From NCBI RefSeq assembly GCF_003173715.1, contig NZ_CP029550.1:5131501-5195500 (forward strand): a DNA stretch of 64,000 nt, written 5' to 3'. Made by a program: the position numbers and the translations under genes. Under the pieces are notes generated by a model, which did no database searches, was not told the DNA's origin, and worked only from the letters and a program-made list of their open reading frames with translations. This DNA is from Methylobacterium durans. GTDB taxonomy: Bacteria; Pseudomonadota; Alphaproteobacteria; Rhizobiales; Beijerinckiaceae. The first letter of the stretch is position 1, and every line of letters begins with the position of its first letter. Positions 9,354 to 18,523 of this stretch are shown here, in pieces.

Positions 9354-11786
9354 TCAGGCGGCGCGCGCTTCGGGTATGGCGGCCTCGGCGAGAATCGCCG
9401 CAAGATCCTCCTGCCGGAACGGCTTGTCGAGCTGCAGAAATCGCCGGGCGGCCACGGGCAGCTGCCCGTGCGGGCTCGCCAGGATGATGCGGATGCCGGG
9501 ATGGCGCTCGACCACCGTGGCGGCGAGTTGGAGCCCGGTCATCACCGGCATCGACTGGTCGGCGATCATCGCGTCGTAGGCGGCGCTCTCGGCGAGGAGG
9601 GCGAGGGCGTGGTCGCCGGAGGCCGCCTGGACGACCGTGTGGCCGAGATCGCCGAGGGCCTCGGCCAGGCTCGCGCGCACGAGGCCGTCGCTCTCGACGA
9701 GCAGGATGCGCAGGGAAGGCTGCCACGCGGCGGGCTCCGCCGCCGCGCCGCGCACGGCGGCCGGCAGCCAGATTTCTGCGAGGAAGGCCGCCTCGCCGGT
9801 TCCATCGGCCACGAGGCGCCAGCCGCCGCCGGCCTCGGCGATGAGCCGGGAGGCGGCCTCGAGCGCCCGCGTCGAGGCCGGGCGCGGCCGCGTGCCGGGC
9901 CTCGGCCGCCCGCTCGCGAGGAGCACGCGGATATAGGCCCTCGGTGGCAGATCGAGGTCCGGCGCAGGGCGGCCCTCGTGCTCGGCGGCGCCGATCGCGA
10001 AACCATCGAGGCCGAGATCGCGGAAATGGAACGCGACGTTCAGGAGCATCACCTCCAGGAAGCGGTCGCTGCACAGGACCCGCGGGAGATCGCTCGGCAC
10101 GCGGTCGATCACCGGGGTGCCCTGCAGGACGTTCGACTGCAGGAAGGGCAGGACGGCGGCCACCGTAGCGGCGAGATCGCACGCGGCGAGGCTCTCGGCC
10201 TCGCCGCGCACGAGACTTAGCATGCGCCGGGTGAGCGCCGAGCCGCGCAGCGCCCCGGCAAGCGCGCCGTCGACCAAGCGCATCTGCTCCCCGTCGAGGC
10301 GGTGGCGGCGGCGCAGAACGCCGAGATTGACGAGCATGACGGTCAGGACGTCGTTGACATCGTGGACGATCCCGTCCGTGACGCGCCGCAGGACGAGGCT
10401 GCGCCGCCGCTCGTTCGCGCTGGCCGCGAGGTCCTGGCCCGGCGCTTCGCCCTCGGGCAGCTCCCGGCTGAGGGCGTGGAGCCGGAGCGGGCCGCTGGCC
10501 GGCTCGCCGCTCCGCAGGAACCGCACGAGCACCCGGCGGCACCCGGCGGACCCGGACGGGCGGGTCCGCAGGACCATGTCGTGCGGTCCGTCGGCCGCGA
10601 GGGCGGCCGTCAATGTGAGTTCGAGGAGGGCGTGGTCGTCCGGATCGATGCGCCCGGTCAGGTCGGACCACTCGGCCGTCCGGTCGAGGCAAGCCGGCGC
10701 ACCGACGAGATCCCGGTCCGACCAGATCACCCGGCGCGTCTGCGGATCGACCTCCCAGTAGGTCCAGCCCGACATCGCCTCGAAGGTCTGGAGGCGCCCC
10801 CTGACCCGATCGATGCCGGTGCCGGCCCGTGCGAGCAGCGAGTCGGAGCTCTGCGCGCGGCCGGCGACGAACCGCGCGACCGCATCGATCTCGCTGACGG
10901 GCGAGCCCGTCCCTGCGTCGTCCGCGCCGGAACGCGCCACGAGGTCCCTCAACGGCCGGGCCATGCGCCCGCCGAGGGCATAGCCTATCCCGGCCGCCGC
11001 GAGCACCAGCGCGAGCGCCAGCCACGGCGCGCCGGACCGGCCGCCGGCGCCCGGCGCGCCCTCGGCGCGGGCGGTGACGAGCCAGCCCGGGCTGCCGAGG
11101 TCGCGGAAGCCGCGCGTCGGCGTCGACGCGCTGGCCTGCGCGCCGCCCTCCGCCGCCGAGATGCCGGCCAGCGCGCGCCCGTCCGCGGCCGTGACCAGGA
11201 ACGCGACCGAGGCTGGCAAGTCGAGCGCGCGGCGGACCCGCTCCTCGATCCGCGAGAAGAAGGTGGCGTCGACGCGCAGCAGAAGGCGGTCGGAGCGGCC
11301 CGGAACACCGAGGGCGAGCGCAACCTCGAAGGCGCTGCCCGCGCCGTCCGCGGCCGTGGCGAGCGCGATCTGCGCGTTGCGGACCCGCCCGAGCCACGGC
11401 TCCCGCGCGAGCGTCATTCCGGCCAGATGGCCCAGATCCGCCGCCCGCACCTCGCCGCTCGGCGCGACGAGGAGGATGGACCTGTAGGCCGGGTTCAGGG
11501 CGATCCAGTCCCGCAGCAGCGCGGACCGGGATGGATCGGACAGCCCGGGATCGTCCGGCCGCAGCAGCAGCGCGGCGCCGCGCACATCCGAAACGAGGGT
11601 GTTCAGGCCATCGTCGACGGCCTCGGAGAAGGCGCGTGAGGCCGCGAGCGCCGTGCGCTGCGGCTCGCCGATGTCGACGCGCGCGTCGCCGAGGCCGAGC
11701 GAGGCCAGCCAGATCGCGACCGCGGCGACACCGGCCGTCTGGACGGCGTTCAAGACCTTGAGCGGAATCCGGACGGAGTCCAGCAT
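9354..11786 (-). CDS. Hybrid sensor histidine kinase with C-terminal receiver domain; ATPase domain degenerate
   Basis: An 810-residue membrane sensor. Membrane helices lie near residues 10-30 and 255-275 and flank a periplasmic sensory region. An H-box like that of FNNLLT-type kinases (IVHDVNDVLTVMLVNLGVL) is present in the middle. The following ATPase part is abnormal: the N-box reads LLNVAFHFRDLG, with the usual Asn replaced, and I find no DxGxG or GTGLGL-type glycine box. The C-terminal receiver looks complete: acidic ESD, phospho-acceptor Asp743 in ADQSMP, and Lys788 in LDKPF. It may be a pseudokinase or phosphatase that signals through its receiver. The ATG at 11786 has GGAG 7 bases upstream. 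Confidence 0.85.
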   Translation of the reverse strand: MLDSVRIPLKVLNAVQTAGVAAVAIWLASLGLGDARVDIGEPQRTALAASRAFSEAVDDGLNTLVSDVRGAALLLRPDDPGLSDPSRSALLRDWIALNPAYRSILLVAPSGEVRAADLGHLAGMTLAREPWLGRVRNAQIALATAADGAGSAFEVALALGVPGRSDRLLLRVDATFFSRIEERVRRALDLPASVAFLVTAADGRALAGISAAEGGAQASASTPTRGFRDLGSPGWLVTARAEGAPGAGGRSGAPWLALALVLAAAGIGYALGGRMARPLRDLVARSGADDAGTGSPVSEIDAVARFVAGRAQSSDSLLARAGTGIDRVRGRLQTFEAMSGWTYWEVDPQTRRVIWSDRDLVGAPACLDRTAEWSDLTGRIDPDDHALLELTLTAALAADGPHDMVLRTRPSGSAGCRRVLVRFLRSGEPASGPLRLHALSRELPEGEAPGQDLAASANERRRSLVLRRVTDGIVHDVNDVLTVMLVNLGVLRRRHRLDGEQMRLVDGALAGALRGSALTRRMLSLVRGEAESLAACDLAATVAAVLPFLQSNVLQGTPVIDRVPSDLPRVLCSDRFLEVMLLNVAFHFRDLGLDGFAIGAAEHEGRPAPDLDLPPRAYIRVLLASGRPRPGTRPRPASTRALEAASRLIAEAGGGWRLVADGTGEAAFLAEIWLPAAVRGAAAEPAAWQPSLRILLVESDGLVRASLAEALGDLGHTVVQAASGDHALALLAESAAYDAMIADQSMPVMTGLQLAATVVERHPGIRIILASPHGQLPVAARRFLQLDKPFRQEDLAAILAEAAIPEARAA

Positions 11787-11965
11787 GCACTTGCTCCGCC
11801 GGCGCGCCCCGCAGGCATCAGGGAGCCGGGGTTGAGTTCTCTCGACTGGCCCAACGAGGGCGCGAAGCGTTTAAGGTCCGGTTAACGATGCGGTCGCCCG
11901 GCTGAGATCCCGGGCCGCAAGCGCCCCGGCTCACGCCGCCCCCGCGCTCCCTACCCTTGCGGGTC

Positions 11966-13135
11966 TCAGGCCGGCCAGCGAGACAGGCGCGCTCCGAGTT
12001 CGGGGATATCGGCTTCGCCGATCCCGCCGTAGGCGAGGCGCAGATAGGCCTCGAGCCCGTCGCCGAACGCGCTGCCGGGGAGGCACGCCACCCCGTGCTC
12101 GCAGCCCAACCGCTCGGCGATTCGGGCGGCGGTCTCCCCCGCGAAGGGATGGCGGACGAAGGCGCAGAACGCACCCTGAGACGCGACCGACCAGCCCGGC
12201 AGGTCCCGGAAGACCGCGCGGATTGCCCGGCCGCGCCGGTTGATCTCGGCGCGGTTGGCCGCCTGCCAATCGTCGAGGGCGGGCAGCAGAGCCGCCATGG
12301 CGGCCTGGGCGGGCCGCTGCGGGCAGACGTGGAGGCAATCCAGAACCTTGAAGGCCTGCTCGATCAGCGCAGGGGCCGCGACGACGGCCCCGAGCCGGTA
12401 GCCCGGAATGCCGTAGGCCTTGCTGAAGCTGTAGAGGTTGACGAGCGTGTCGGCCCAGTCGGGGTCGCAGAACAGGTCGTGCGGTCTCGCCGCGCCGTCC
12501 GGAAGGAAGTCGCGATAGGTCTCGTCGAGGATGAGCGCGATGCCGCGCCGCCGGCAGAGATCGCGGAAGGCCGCGAGGGTCGCGGGCGGATAGACGGCGC
12601 CGGTCGGGTTGTTGGGCGTGACGAGGACCAGCGCCCGCGTCCGCGCTGTGATGCGCTCCTCCGCCGCCCCGGCATCCGGCACGAAGCCGGCCGCCTCGGC
12701 GCAGGGAAGCGGCACCGCCTCGATGCCCAGCATGTCGAGGGTCATCTTGTGGTTCCAGTACCACGGCCTCGGCAGCACGACGGCGTCGCCGCGCTGGGCG
12801 AGGGCGAGGACGGCCAGGGTGAAGGCCTGATTGCAGCCGGCGGTGATCGCGACGTGATCGAGCTCGATCCGCCCTCGGAGCCGGTCCGAGACCTGCCGCG
12901 CGTAGGCGTCTCGCAGCGACCGTTCCCCGAGGATGGCGCCGTAGCGCGCGTTCGACGGGTCCCGCGCCTCCTCGGCCAGGCGCACCAGCAGGCCGGGTGG
13001 GGGCGGGTAGCCCGGAGCGGCCTGGCACAGGTCGAGCAACGGCCCCCGATCCTGCGCGTAGCGCGAGGCCCAGGCCTGGACGAGCGGGATGGCCGGCCGG
13101 TCCGTGGCGCGCAGCAGCGGGTTCAACGGGTGCAT
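11966..13135 (-). CDS. PLP-dependent aminotransferase, class I/II
   Basis: A 389-residue fold-type I aminotransferase. The PLP-binding lysine lies in SFSKAYGIPGYRLG at about 240-253. TPNNPTG and the LILDETYRDF segment supply the usual Asn and Asp/Tyr cofactor contacts, and an Arg near the C-terminus (AYLRLAYGG) would bind the substrate carboxylate. Length and motifs are normal. The substrate cannot be read from the sequence. It lies 35 bases downstream of the NUDIX gene on the same strand and could share its transcript. Confidence 0.9.
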   Translation of the reverse strand: MHPLNPLLRATDRPAIPLVQAWASRYAQDRGPLLDLCQAAPGYPPPPGLLVRLAEEARDPSNARYGAILGERSLRDAYARQVSDRLRGRIELDHVAITAGCNQAFTLAVLALAQRGDAVVLPRPWYWNHKMTLDMLGIEAVPLPCAEAAGFVPDAGAAEERITARTRALVLVTPNNPTGAVYPPATLAAFRDLCRRRGIALILDETYRDFLPDGAARPHDLFCDPDWADTLVNLYSFSKAYGIPGYRLGAVVAAPALIEQAFKVLDCLHVCPQRPAQAAMAALLPALDDWQAANRAEINRRGRAIRAVFRDLPGWSVASQGAFCAFVRHPFAGETAARIAERLGCEHGVACLPGSAFGDGLEAYLRLAYGGIGEADIPELGARLSRWPA

Positions 13136-13170
13136 CGAGGGTATTTCCGGGCCGGGCAGGGGATGGGGTG

Positions 13171-13653
13171 TCAGCCCCGGTCGATCTCGGCCCCGAAGCT
13201 CAACAGGAGCTTCTGCAGGTCGCGCTCGTTCACGAGGTCGGCCGCCTCGGCCGGTCGGTACCAGCGGCGGCGGCGCTGCTTCTTCTCCGGCCAGCGCTTG
13301 CGCTCGTCCGACACTTCGAGCGGGAACACCTTGACGGCGCAGGCCACGGTGCTGCCGTCGCCCAGCCGCTTGTCGTACCGATACTTGCCGACCGCCTTCT
13401 TGCCGATCTGTCCCTTCAGCCCGGCCTCCTCGTACGCCTCGCGCTCGGCGGCCCGATGGTCCTTGCGCCCCGGCATCGGCCAGCCCTTCGGGATGATCCA
13501 GCGCCGCGTTTCCCGCGACGTGACCAGCAGGATCTCGGGCCGGCCCTTCACGCCGAGCCGGAACGGCAGGGCCGCGACCTGTGCGTAGGGCGAGCGCCGC
13601 TTCTTCTTCAGTTCCGCCTCCTCGTTAGGTGCGCTTGTGGGTGCGCCTGCCAT
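13171..13653 (-). CDS. NUDIX hydrolase
   Basis: A 160-residue protein with the extended Nudix box of the diphosphoinositol-polyphosphate-phosphatase-like group: IPKGWPMPGRKDHRAAEREA then YEEAGLKG, containing the metal-binding REAYEEAG core. The C-terminal half has a basic RRRRW stretch, as in related alphaproteobacterial proteins. The ATG at 13653 was chosen because it gives the usual family length; longer in-frame starts would run into the divergent CYTH gene. Substrate is unknown. Confidence 0.88.
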   Translation of the reverse strand: MAGAPTSAPNEEAELKKKRRSPYAQVAALPFRLGVKGRPEILLVTSRETRRWIIPKGWPMPGRKDHRAAEREAYEEAGLKGQIGKKAVGKYRYDKRLGDGSTVACAVKVFPLEVSDERKRWPEKKQRRRRWYRPAEAADLVNERDLQKLLLSFGAEIDRG

Positions 13654-13822
13654 CCGGTGCTCTGCGCCGCTGCAACCAAAATGGGGGCATTCACCTTGGT
13701 TAGTGGATCGCAGGCTCCGGACTGCGGCGACGAGGACATGACAACGCGCACCGCTCCTGCGAGTGCCCTCGCGTGAAGCCCGTGCGTACCGACCCCGCCC
13801 CGCAACAGCGTCTGGCTCCTGC

Positions 13823-14296
13823 ATGGCCCTTGAGATCGAGCGCAAGTTCCTCGCCAGCCGCGCCGTGCTGGAGCATTGCCGGTTCGGGCTGCCCATGCTG
13901 CAGGGCTACCTGCACACCGATGCCGAGAACACCCTCCGGGTGCGTCGGGCGGGCAACCGGACTTTTTTCACCTGGAAGGGCAGGCGCAGGGGCGCATCCC
14001 GGGAGGAGGTCGAACGCGAGGTCTCGACCGAGGTGGGAGAGGCGATGTTCCTGGCTCTCAGGACCGACGAATGCGTCGCCAAGACCCGCTATCGGATCGA
14101 GCATGCCGGCCTCGTCTGGGACGTCGACGTGTTCGAGGGCCGCTTGGCGGGCCTGATCCTCGCCGAGGTCGAGCTGACCCACGAGGACCAGCCCGTGGAC
14201 CTGCCGCCCTGGATCGGCCGGGAGGTGACGCAGGACGAGCGCTACCGGAATTCGCGCCTCGCCCGCGCGAGGCTCCCGATCGAGCTCGCCGCCTGA
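13823..14296 (+). CDS. CYTH domain protein (class IV adenylate cyclase/triphosphatase family)
   Basis: A 157-residue single-domain CYTH protein. The family signature EIERKF (ExExK) is at residues 4-9, and the charged tunnel residues follow in LRVRRAG, TWKGRRRG, EVEREV, KTRYRIEH, DVDVFEG and AEVELTHED. Short CYTH proteins of this kind usually hydrolyse inorganic triphosphate; I infer that rather than cyclase activity. The ATG at 13823 places the signature right at the N-terminus. It is divergent from the NUDIX gene, another phosphate-bond hydrolase. Confidence 0.9.
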   Translation: MALEIERKFLASRAVLEHCRFGLPMLQGYLHTDAENTLRVRRAGNRTFFTWKGRRRGASREEVEREVSTEVGEAMFLALRTDECVAKTRYRIEHAGLVWDVDVFEGRLAGLILAEVELTHEDQPVDLPPWIGREVTQDERYRNSRLARARLPIELAA

Positions 14297-14305
14297 GGCG
14301 GCGCG

Positions 14306-15202
14306 TCAACCTGCCTCCCCGGCACGCAGCGGCGCGAGCGCCTCCGCAATGCGCTCGCGGTCGGCGTCGCCGAGCGGCAGGAGAGGGCGCGGAGGCTCGG
14401 CCGTCCCGAGCGCGAGGAGATCCTGCAGGACGTACATCACCCGCAGGCTGCCGAACGTCCTGAACGTGTCCCAGAGCGGCCGGCAGCGTTCGTCGATCCG
14501 CCGCACCTCCACCTCGTCGCCGGCTCGCGCGGCCCGCACGAGCGACAGGGCAAGACGCGGCAGGAGGCCCGCGACGACGCTGTACCAAGCGTCGGCCCCG
14601 GCCAGGAGCGCGTCGGCCGCCCCCCAGTCGCCGCTGTAGCCGATCGAGAGGGCGGTGCGGCAGCGCAGGGCCGTCAATTCGCCCGCGAAGTCCCCGTCGG
14701 CGGGCAGGGGCATCTTCACCGCCGCGACGGCCTCGAGGCCGGCGAGGCGTTCGATGAGCTCACGGCCGAAGGTGAAGTGGGTGGTGCCGGGGTTGTTGTA
14801 GAGGCAGATCGGCAGGTCGGTCGCCCGCGCCACGGCGCGGACATGCTCGTAGACCTCTCCTTGCGTCAGCGGCGTGTAGGAGACCGGTGCGAGGAGCAGC
14901 GCGTCGGCCCCAGCGTCGGCGGCATCCCGCGCCAGCCCCTGCGCCTGATCCGTCCGCAGGGCGCCGATACCCACGAGGAGGGGCGTCCGTCCCCCGACGC
15001 GGGCGACGGCCGCCCGGACCGCGCGCAGCCGCTCCTCGCGCGTCAGGTAGGCGTAGATGCCCGTGCTGCCGAGAAGACCGATCGAATCGACGCCGGCCGC
15101 GCAGAGAGGATCCAGGAGCCGGCCCTGCGCCTCGGTGTCGACCCGCCCGCTCGCGTCGGCCGGCGTCAGCGGAAAGGCCGAGAGGCCGTGAAAGAGGCGC
15201 AT
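14306..15202 (-). CDS. DapA/N-acetylneuraminate lyase family aldolase
   Basis: A 298-residue class I aldolase. The Schiff-base lysine is in AAVKMPLP (about 165) and the catalytic Tyr in ICLYNNPGTT (about 138). The GSTGIYAYL loop fits the carboxylate-binding GxxGE-type loop but lacks the Glu of true dihydrodipicolinate synthase. The family includes pyruvate-dependent aldolases and dehydratases with many substrates, so no specific reaction is assigned. It converges on the CYTH gene with a 9-base gap. Confidence 0.88.
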   Translation of the reverse strand: MRLFHGLSAFPLTPADASGRVDTEAQGRLLDPLCAAGVDSIGLLGSTGIYAYLTREERLRAVRAAVARVGGRTPLLVGIGALRTDQAQGLARDAADAGADALLLAPVSYTPLTQGEVYEHVRAVARATDLPICLYNNPGTTHFTFGRELIERLAGLEAVAAVKMPLPADGDFAGELTALRCRTALSIGYSGDWGAADALLAGADAWYSVVAGLLPRLALSLVRAARAGDEVEVRRIDERCRPLWDTFRTFGSLRVMYVLQDLLALGTAEPPRPLLPLGDADRERIAEALAPLRAGEAG

Positions 15203-15517
15203 CGCGGGGCTCCCGGGCCGAGGATCGGATCGGCCGCGGCCGAATCAGGGGGATCGTGCGTCACGACGGGAGCGCGCGACGCGCCACCTTGCAACGCTTC
15301 CAGATTCATGCACCCTCGGCGCGCTGGCTGAGCAAGGCCCGGACGCGCCCGATGCCGTGGTCCACGTCTCTCACGGATCGATCGCGGCAGGCGATCTCCG
15401 CACCGTGTCGAACCGGGGCCCAGGCCGGCCTCCGGCCGCCGAAACGCGCGCCCGAACGGCGCCGGGCCGCACCGAAGCAAAATCATAAAAACCAAATCAA
15501 ACCATAGGGATCGGACA
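15203..15517. other. Divergent intergenic region
   Basis: A 315-base region between the DapA-family gene and the molybdopterin oxidoreductase, which are transcribed away from each other. It should hold both promoters. I see no convincing operator repeat or small gene. The last 40 bases before 15518 are A-rich, with AGGGATCGG close to the start codon. Confidence 0.4.
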
Positions 15518-17650
15518 ATGCTCGAAGAGGCCACAACCAAGCTCGGCGCGTGCCCGCACGACTGCCCAGACACCTGCTCGATGATCTACACGGTCGAGGC
15601 GGGCCGTCTCACGAACGTTCGCGGCAATCCGGACCACCCGATGACCCGCGGCGCGCTCTGCGCGAAGGTCAAGGACTTCGACAAGCACCATTACAATCCG
15701 GACCGCGTCCTCTACCCGATGCGCCGCACCGGTCCGAAGGGCTCGGGCCAGTTCGAGCGCATCAGCTGGGACGAGGCGCTGGGCGAGATCCACCGGCGCT
15801 TCAGCGGGATCATCGCGGAGCACGGCGCCGAGGCGATCCTACCCTACAATTACCTCGGCAACGAGGGCGTGGTGCAGGGGCTCACGGTCGGCGACGCCTT
15901 CTTCAACCGGCTCGGCGCCACGGTCGCCGAGAAGACCTTCTGCGGCTCGGGCTCCTGCACGGCCTGGCTTCTGACGGTCGGCCCGACGAACGGCACCGAT
16001 CCCCTGAGCTTCGCCCAGTCGAAGTACATCGTGATCTGGGGCTGCAACTCCGTCTCGACGAACCTCCACCACTGGCACATCGTGAAGGAGGCGCAGCGCA
16101 ACGGCGCCAAGGTCGTCGTGATCGACCCCTTCCGCTCCCGCACCGCCAAGGAGGCCGACTGGCACCTGATGCCGAAGCCCGGCACGGACGGGGCGCTCGC
16201 CATGGCGATGATCCAGGTGATCATCGCCGAGGGGCTGACGGACGACGATTACATCGCCCGGCACACGGTCGGCTTCGACGCCCTGAAGGAGCGCGCCGCC
16301 TCCTTCACACCGGAATACGCGGCCGAGATCTGCGGCATCCCCGCCGACGACATCCGGCAACTCGCGCGGGAATACGCCACCACCCGGAACGCGGCCCTGC
16401 GGCCCGGCATCGCCGTCGAGCGCAGCGCGGGCGGCGCCCAGGCGCTGCGGGCGATCTTCTCGCTCCCGGCGCTGACCGGCTCCTGGAAGGATCCGGGCGG
16501 CGGCGTCTACCAGATGCCGCTCTGGGAATTCCCCGTGCACTGGGACCGGGTCTGCCGGCCCGACCTGATCCCCGAGGGGACGCGGGCGCTCAACGTGCTC
16601 AAGCTCGGCGAGATCCTCACCGGCGAGGCGGGCATCGAGCCGGGTATCCACGCCCTGATGGTCTACAACGCCAACCCGGTCTCGAACGCGACGGAGACGG
16701 GAAAGATCAAGCGCGGCCTCGCCCGCGAGGACCTGTTCACGGTCGTCAGCGAGCATTTCGTCACCGACACGGCGCGCTACGCCGACATCCTGCTCCCCGC
16801 CACCATGGCCGCCGAGCACGACGACATGATGTTCTCGTGGGGGCACTTCTTCTTCACCCTCAACCAGAAGGCGATCGAGCCGCCGGGCGAGGCGGTCTCG
16901 AACGCCGAGCTGTTCCGGCGGCTCGCTCGAACCTTCGGCTTCACCGAGCCGCAATTCGCGATGAGCGAGGCCGAGCTGATCGAGTGGTATCTCGACTGGG
17001 ACAGCCCCAAGCTCGGCGGCATCACGATGGCGCATTTCCGCGAGCACGGCTGGTACCGGCTCGACATCGGCGATCCGGAGACCCGCACGCCGCACGCGGA
17101 GGGCAACTTCCCGACGCCGACGGGCAAGTGCGAGTTCTTCTCGCAGGCCGCCCTCGATGCGGGCAACTTCGTCGCGCCGCCCTTCCGCCAGATGTACGAG
17201 GCGAAGCAGGGCGGCGAGGCCCTCGACCCGCTGCCCGGCTACGTGCCGGCGAATGAGCGGCCGGAATCCAATCCGGCCCTGGCCGAGCGCTACCCGCTCA
17301 ACATCGTCTCCCCGAAGAGCCACGGCTTCCTGAACTCGCAATACGCCAACGAGGCGCACAAGATCCGCGCGCAGGGCGAGCAGGCCATCCTGATCAACCC
17401 GCGGGACGCGCTGATGCGGCAGGTCACCGAAGGGGCGCTCGTCCGGGTCTTCAACGACCGCGGCGCCTTCCACGGGGAGGCCAGGGTCACCGAGGACGTG
17501 CCGCCCGGCATGGTGGTGGCCTCGCTCGGCTACTGGCACGCGCTGAACCGCGACGGGGCGGTCAACGTGATCAGCGCGTCGACCTACGGCGGCATGGGGC
17601 ACTCGCCGACCTACAGCGACAACCTCGTCGAGGTCGGGTTGGCGCAGTAG
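15518..17650 (+). CDS. Molybdopterin-dependent oxidoreductase with N-terminal [4Fe-4S] site
   Basis: A 710-residue member of the DMSO reductase/formate dehydrogenase superfamily. Cys12, Cys16, Cys20 and Cys48 (CPHDCPDTCS, then GALCAK) form the C-x3-C-x3-C-x27-C iron-sulfur pattern. Molybdopterin-binding segments follow, such as IVIWGCNSVSTNLHHW, VVIDPFRSRTAKEAD and MVYNANPVSNATE, with the C-terminal dinucleotide-binding domain (LNIVSPKSHGFLNSQ). There is no twin-arginine signal, so it is cytoplasmic. The likely Mo-ligand region is FCGSGSCTAW; whether Ser or Cys binds Mo is unclear. Substrate is unknown; Methylobacterium formate dehydrogenases of this general type exist, but I do not assign one. 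Confidence 0.88.
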   Translation: MLEEATTKLGACPHDCPDTCSMIYTVEAGRLTNVRGNPDHPMTRGALCAKVKDFDKHHYNPDRVLYPMRRTGPKGSGQFERISWDEALGEIHRRFSGIIAEHGAEAILPYNYLGNEGVVQGLTVGDAFFNRLGATVAEKTFCGSGSCTAWLLTVGPTNGTDPLSFAQSKYIVIWGCNSVSTNLHHWHIVKEAQRNGAKVVVIDPFRSRTAKEADWHLMPKPGTDGALAMAMIQVIIAEGLTDDDYIARHTVGFDALKERAASFTPEYAAEICGIPADDIRQLAREYATTRNAALRPGIAVERSAGGAQALRAIFSLPALTGSWKDPGGGVYQMPLWEFPVHWDRVCRPDLIPEGTRALNVLKLGEILTGEAGIEPGIHALMVYNANPVSNATETGKIKRGLAREDLFTVVSEHFVTDTARYADILLPATMAAEHDDMMFSWGHFFFTLNQKAIEPPGEAVSNAELFRRLARTFGFTEPQFAMSEAELIEWYLDWDSPKLGGITMAHFREHGWYRLDIGDPETRTPHAEGNFPTPTGKCEFFSQAALDAGNFVAPPFRQMYEAKQGGEALDPLPGYVPANERPESNPALAERYPLNIVSPKSHGFLNSQYANEAHKIRAQGEQAILINPRDALMRQVTEGALVRVFNDRGAFHGEARVTEDVPPGMVVASLGYWHALNRDGAVNVISASTYGGMGHSPTYSDNLVEVGLAQ

Positions 17651-17691
17651 GGCACCGCCCGGCCTCCTGCTCTCCGGGACTCGAACAATCA

Positions 17692-17715
17692 CCGGCCCCG
17701 CCCGCGCGGGGCCGG
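17692..17715 (+). terminator. GC-rich hairpin after the molybdopterin oxidoreductase
   Basis: CCGGCCCC at 17692-17699 pairs perfectly with GGGGCCGG at 17708-17715, with two further GC pairs inside. It lies 41 bases after the oxidoreductase stop. No T-run follows, so it is only a probable transcript end. Confidence 0.45.
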
Positions 17716-17889
17716 CAACCGTCGCGGAAATAATGCCCCACCGCTTCTGGCATGCTCCGCAAATAATCCCAACGTCGTAAGCAATACCGTCGGTGCGGTG
17801 TGACCATTCGGCACTGTCATTAAGACTCCCTTTACGCCTAAGCTCCGGCCCCATCTGCGAGGAAGGCCAGAGCTGAGGGAGCATCCGGC

Positions 17890-18425
17890 ATGGTGAGCAA
17901 GCGGCTACTGGTGGGCGGGGGCTTCTCCTCTCCGTGAGCGGGTGCAACCATCTGTTCCCGCCCTCGGCGCAGTACGCCTCCCTCGCACCCGCCGCGATGC
18001 CGGCGACGGGGCCCGGGACGGTCATTCCCGAGGTGAACGGGCCCGAGGCCGCCATGCCCGACGTCGCGATACCGGGCACTCTGCTCGGCCGCGGCGGAGC
18101 CGGGCGCGGGGCCGTCGAGCCCTACACGGCCCTCAAGCGGACGGCGACGGCGCGCGCCCGCTGGGAGGCCCAGCCGCGCGTGGACTACGCGAAGATCGAG
18201 CCTCCGGTGAACTTGACCGGGCGGGCGCTGAGGGATCCTCCGGCTGCCGAGGACGACGCGAAGCCCGCGGAGGAACCGCACGCGACGGCCAGCGTCCGCG
18301 CCGGGAAGGGCACGCTCGCCGCGGGCACGGGAGTGCTCGGTCCCTCCTACGACCGCGAGAAGATGATGAGCGACCTGCTCGACGAGGGCGCGAAGGCGGC
18401 CCGGTCGATCTGCAACCGCTGCTGA
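17890..18425 (+). CDS. Predicted lipoprotein, signal peptide interrupted by a one-base frameshift
   Basis: From the ATG at 17890 the frame reads MVSKRLLVGGG and stops at 17935. Adding one G to the G5 run at 17917-17921 gives MVSKRLLVGGGLLLSVSGC, a textbook lipoprotein signal with lipobox SVSGC, and joins it to a long open frame ending at 18425 (178 residues). As deposited, the body could only start at a GTG at 17934. The mature part is Pro/Ala-rich, contains a segment TALKRTATARARWEAQPRVD, and ends in CNRC. No known domain is recognised. Confidence 0.7.
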
Positions 18426-18523
18426 GCCGGCCGCCCCTGCCAGGGCGCAGGTTGCGCCCTAGATCCCGGGAAGGATCGAGATGGGGCGCGTCCCGGCATC
18501 CGCCGGCGGCCCGGGGAGACGGA

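Noticed and set aside
15518-17650. Naming the molybdopterin oxidoreductase as a specific formate dehydrogenase
   Set aside because: The iron-sulfur and Moco parts are clear, but I cannot identify the Mo ligand or substrate residues well enough.
17675-17690. GGGACTCGAAC resembling a tRNA T-loop on the minus strand
   Set aside because: No acceptor stem, anticodon arm or D-arm can be formed around it.
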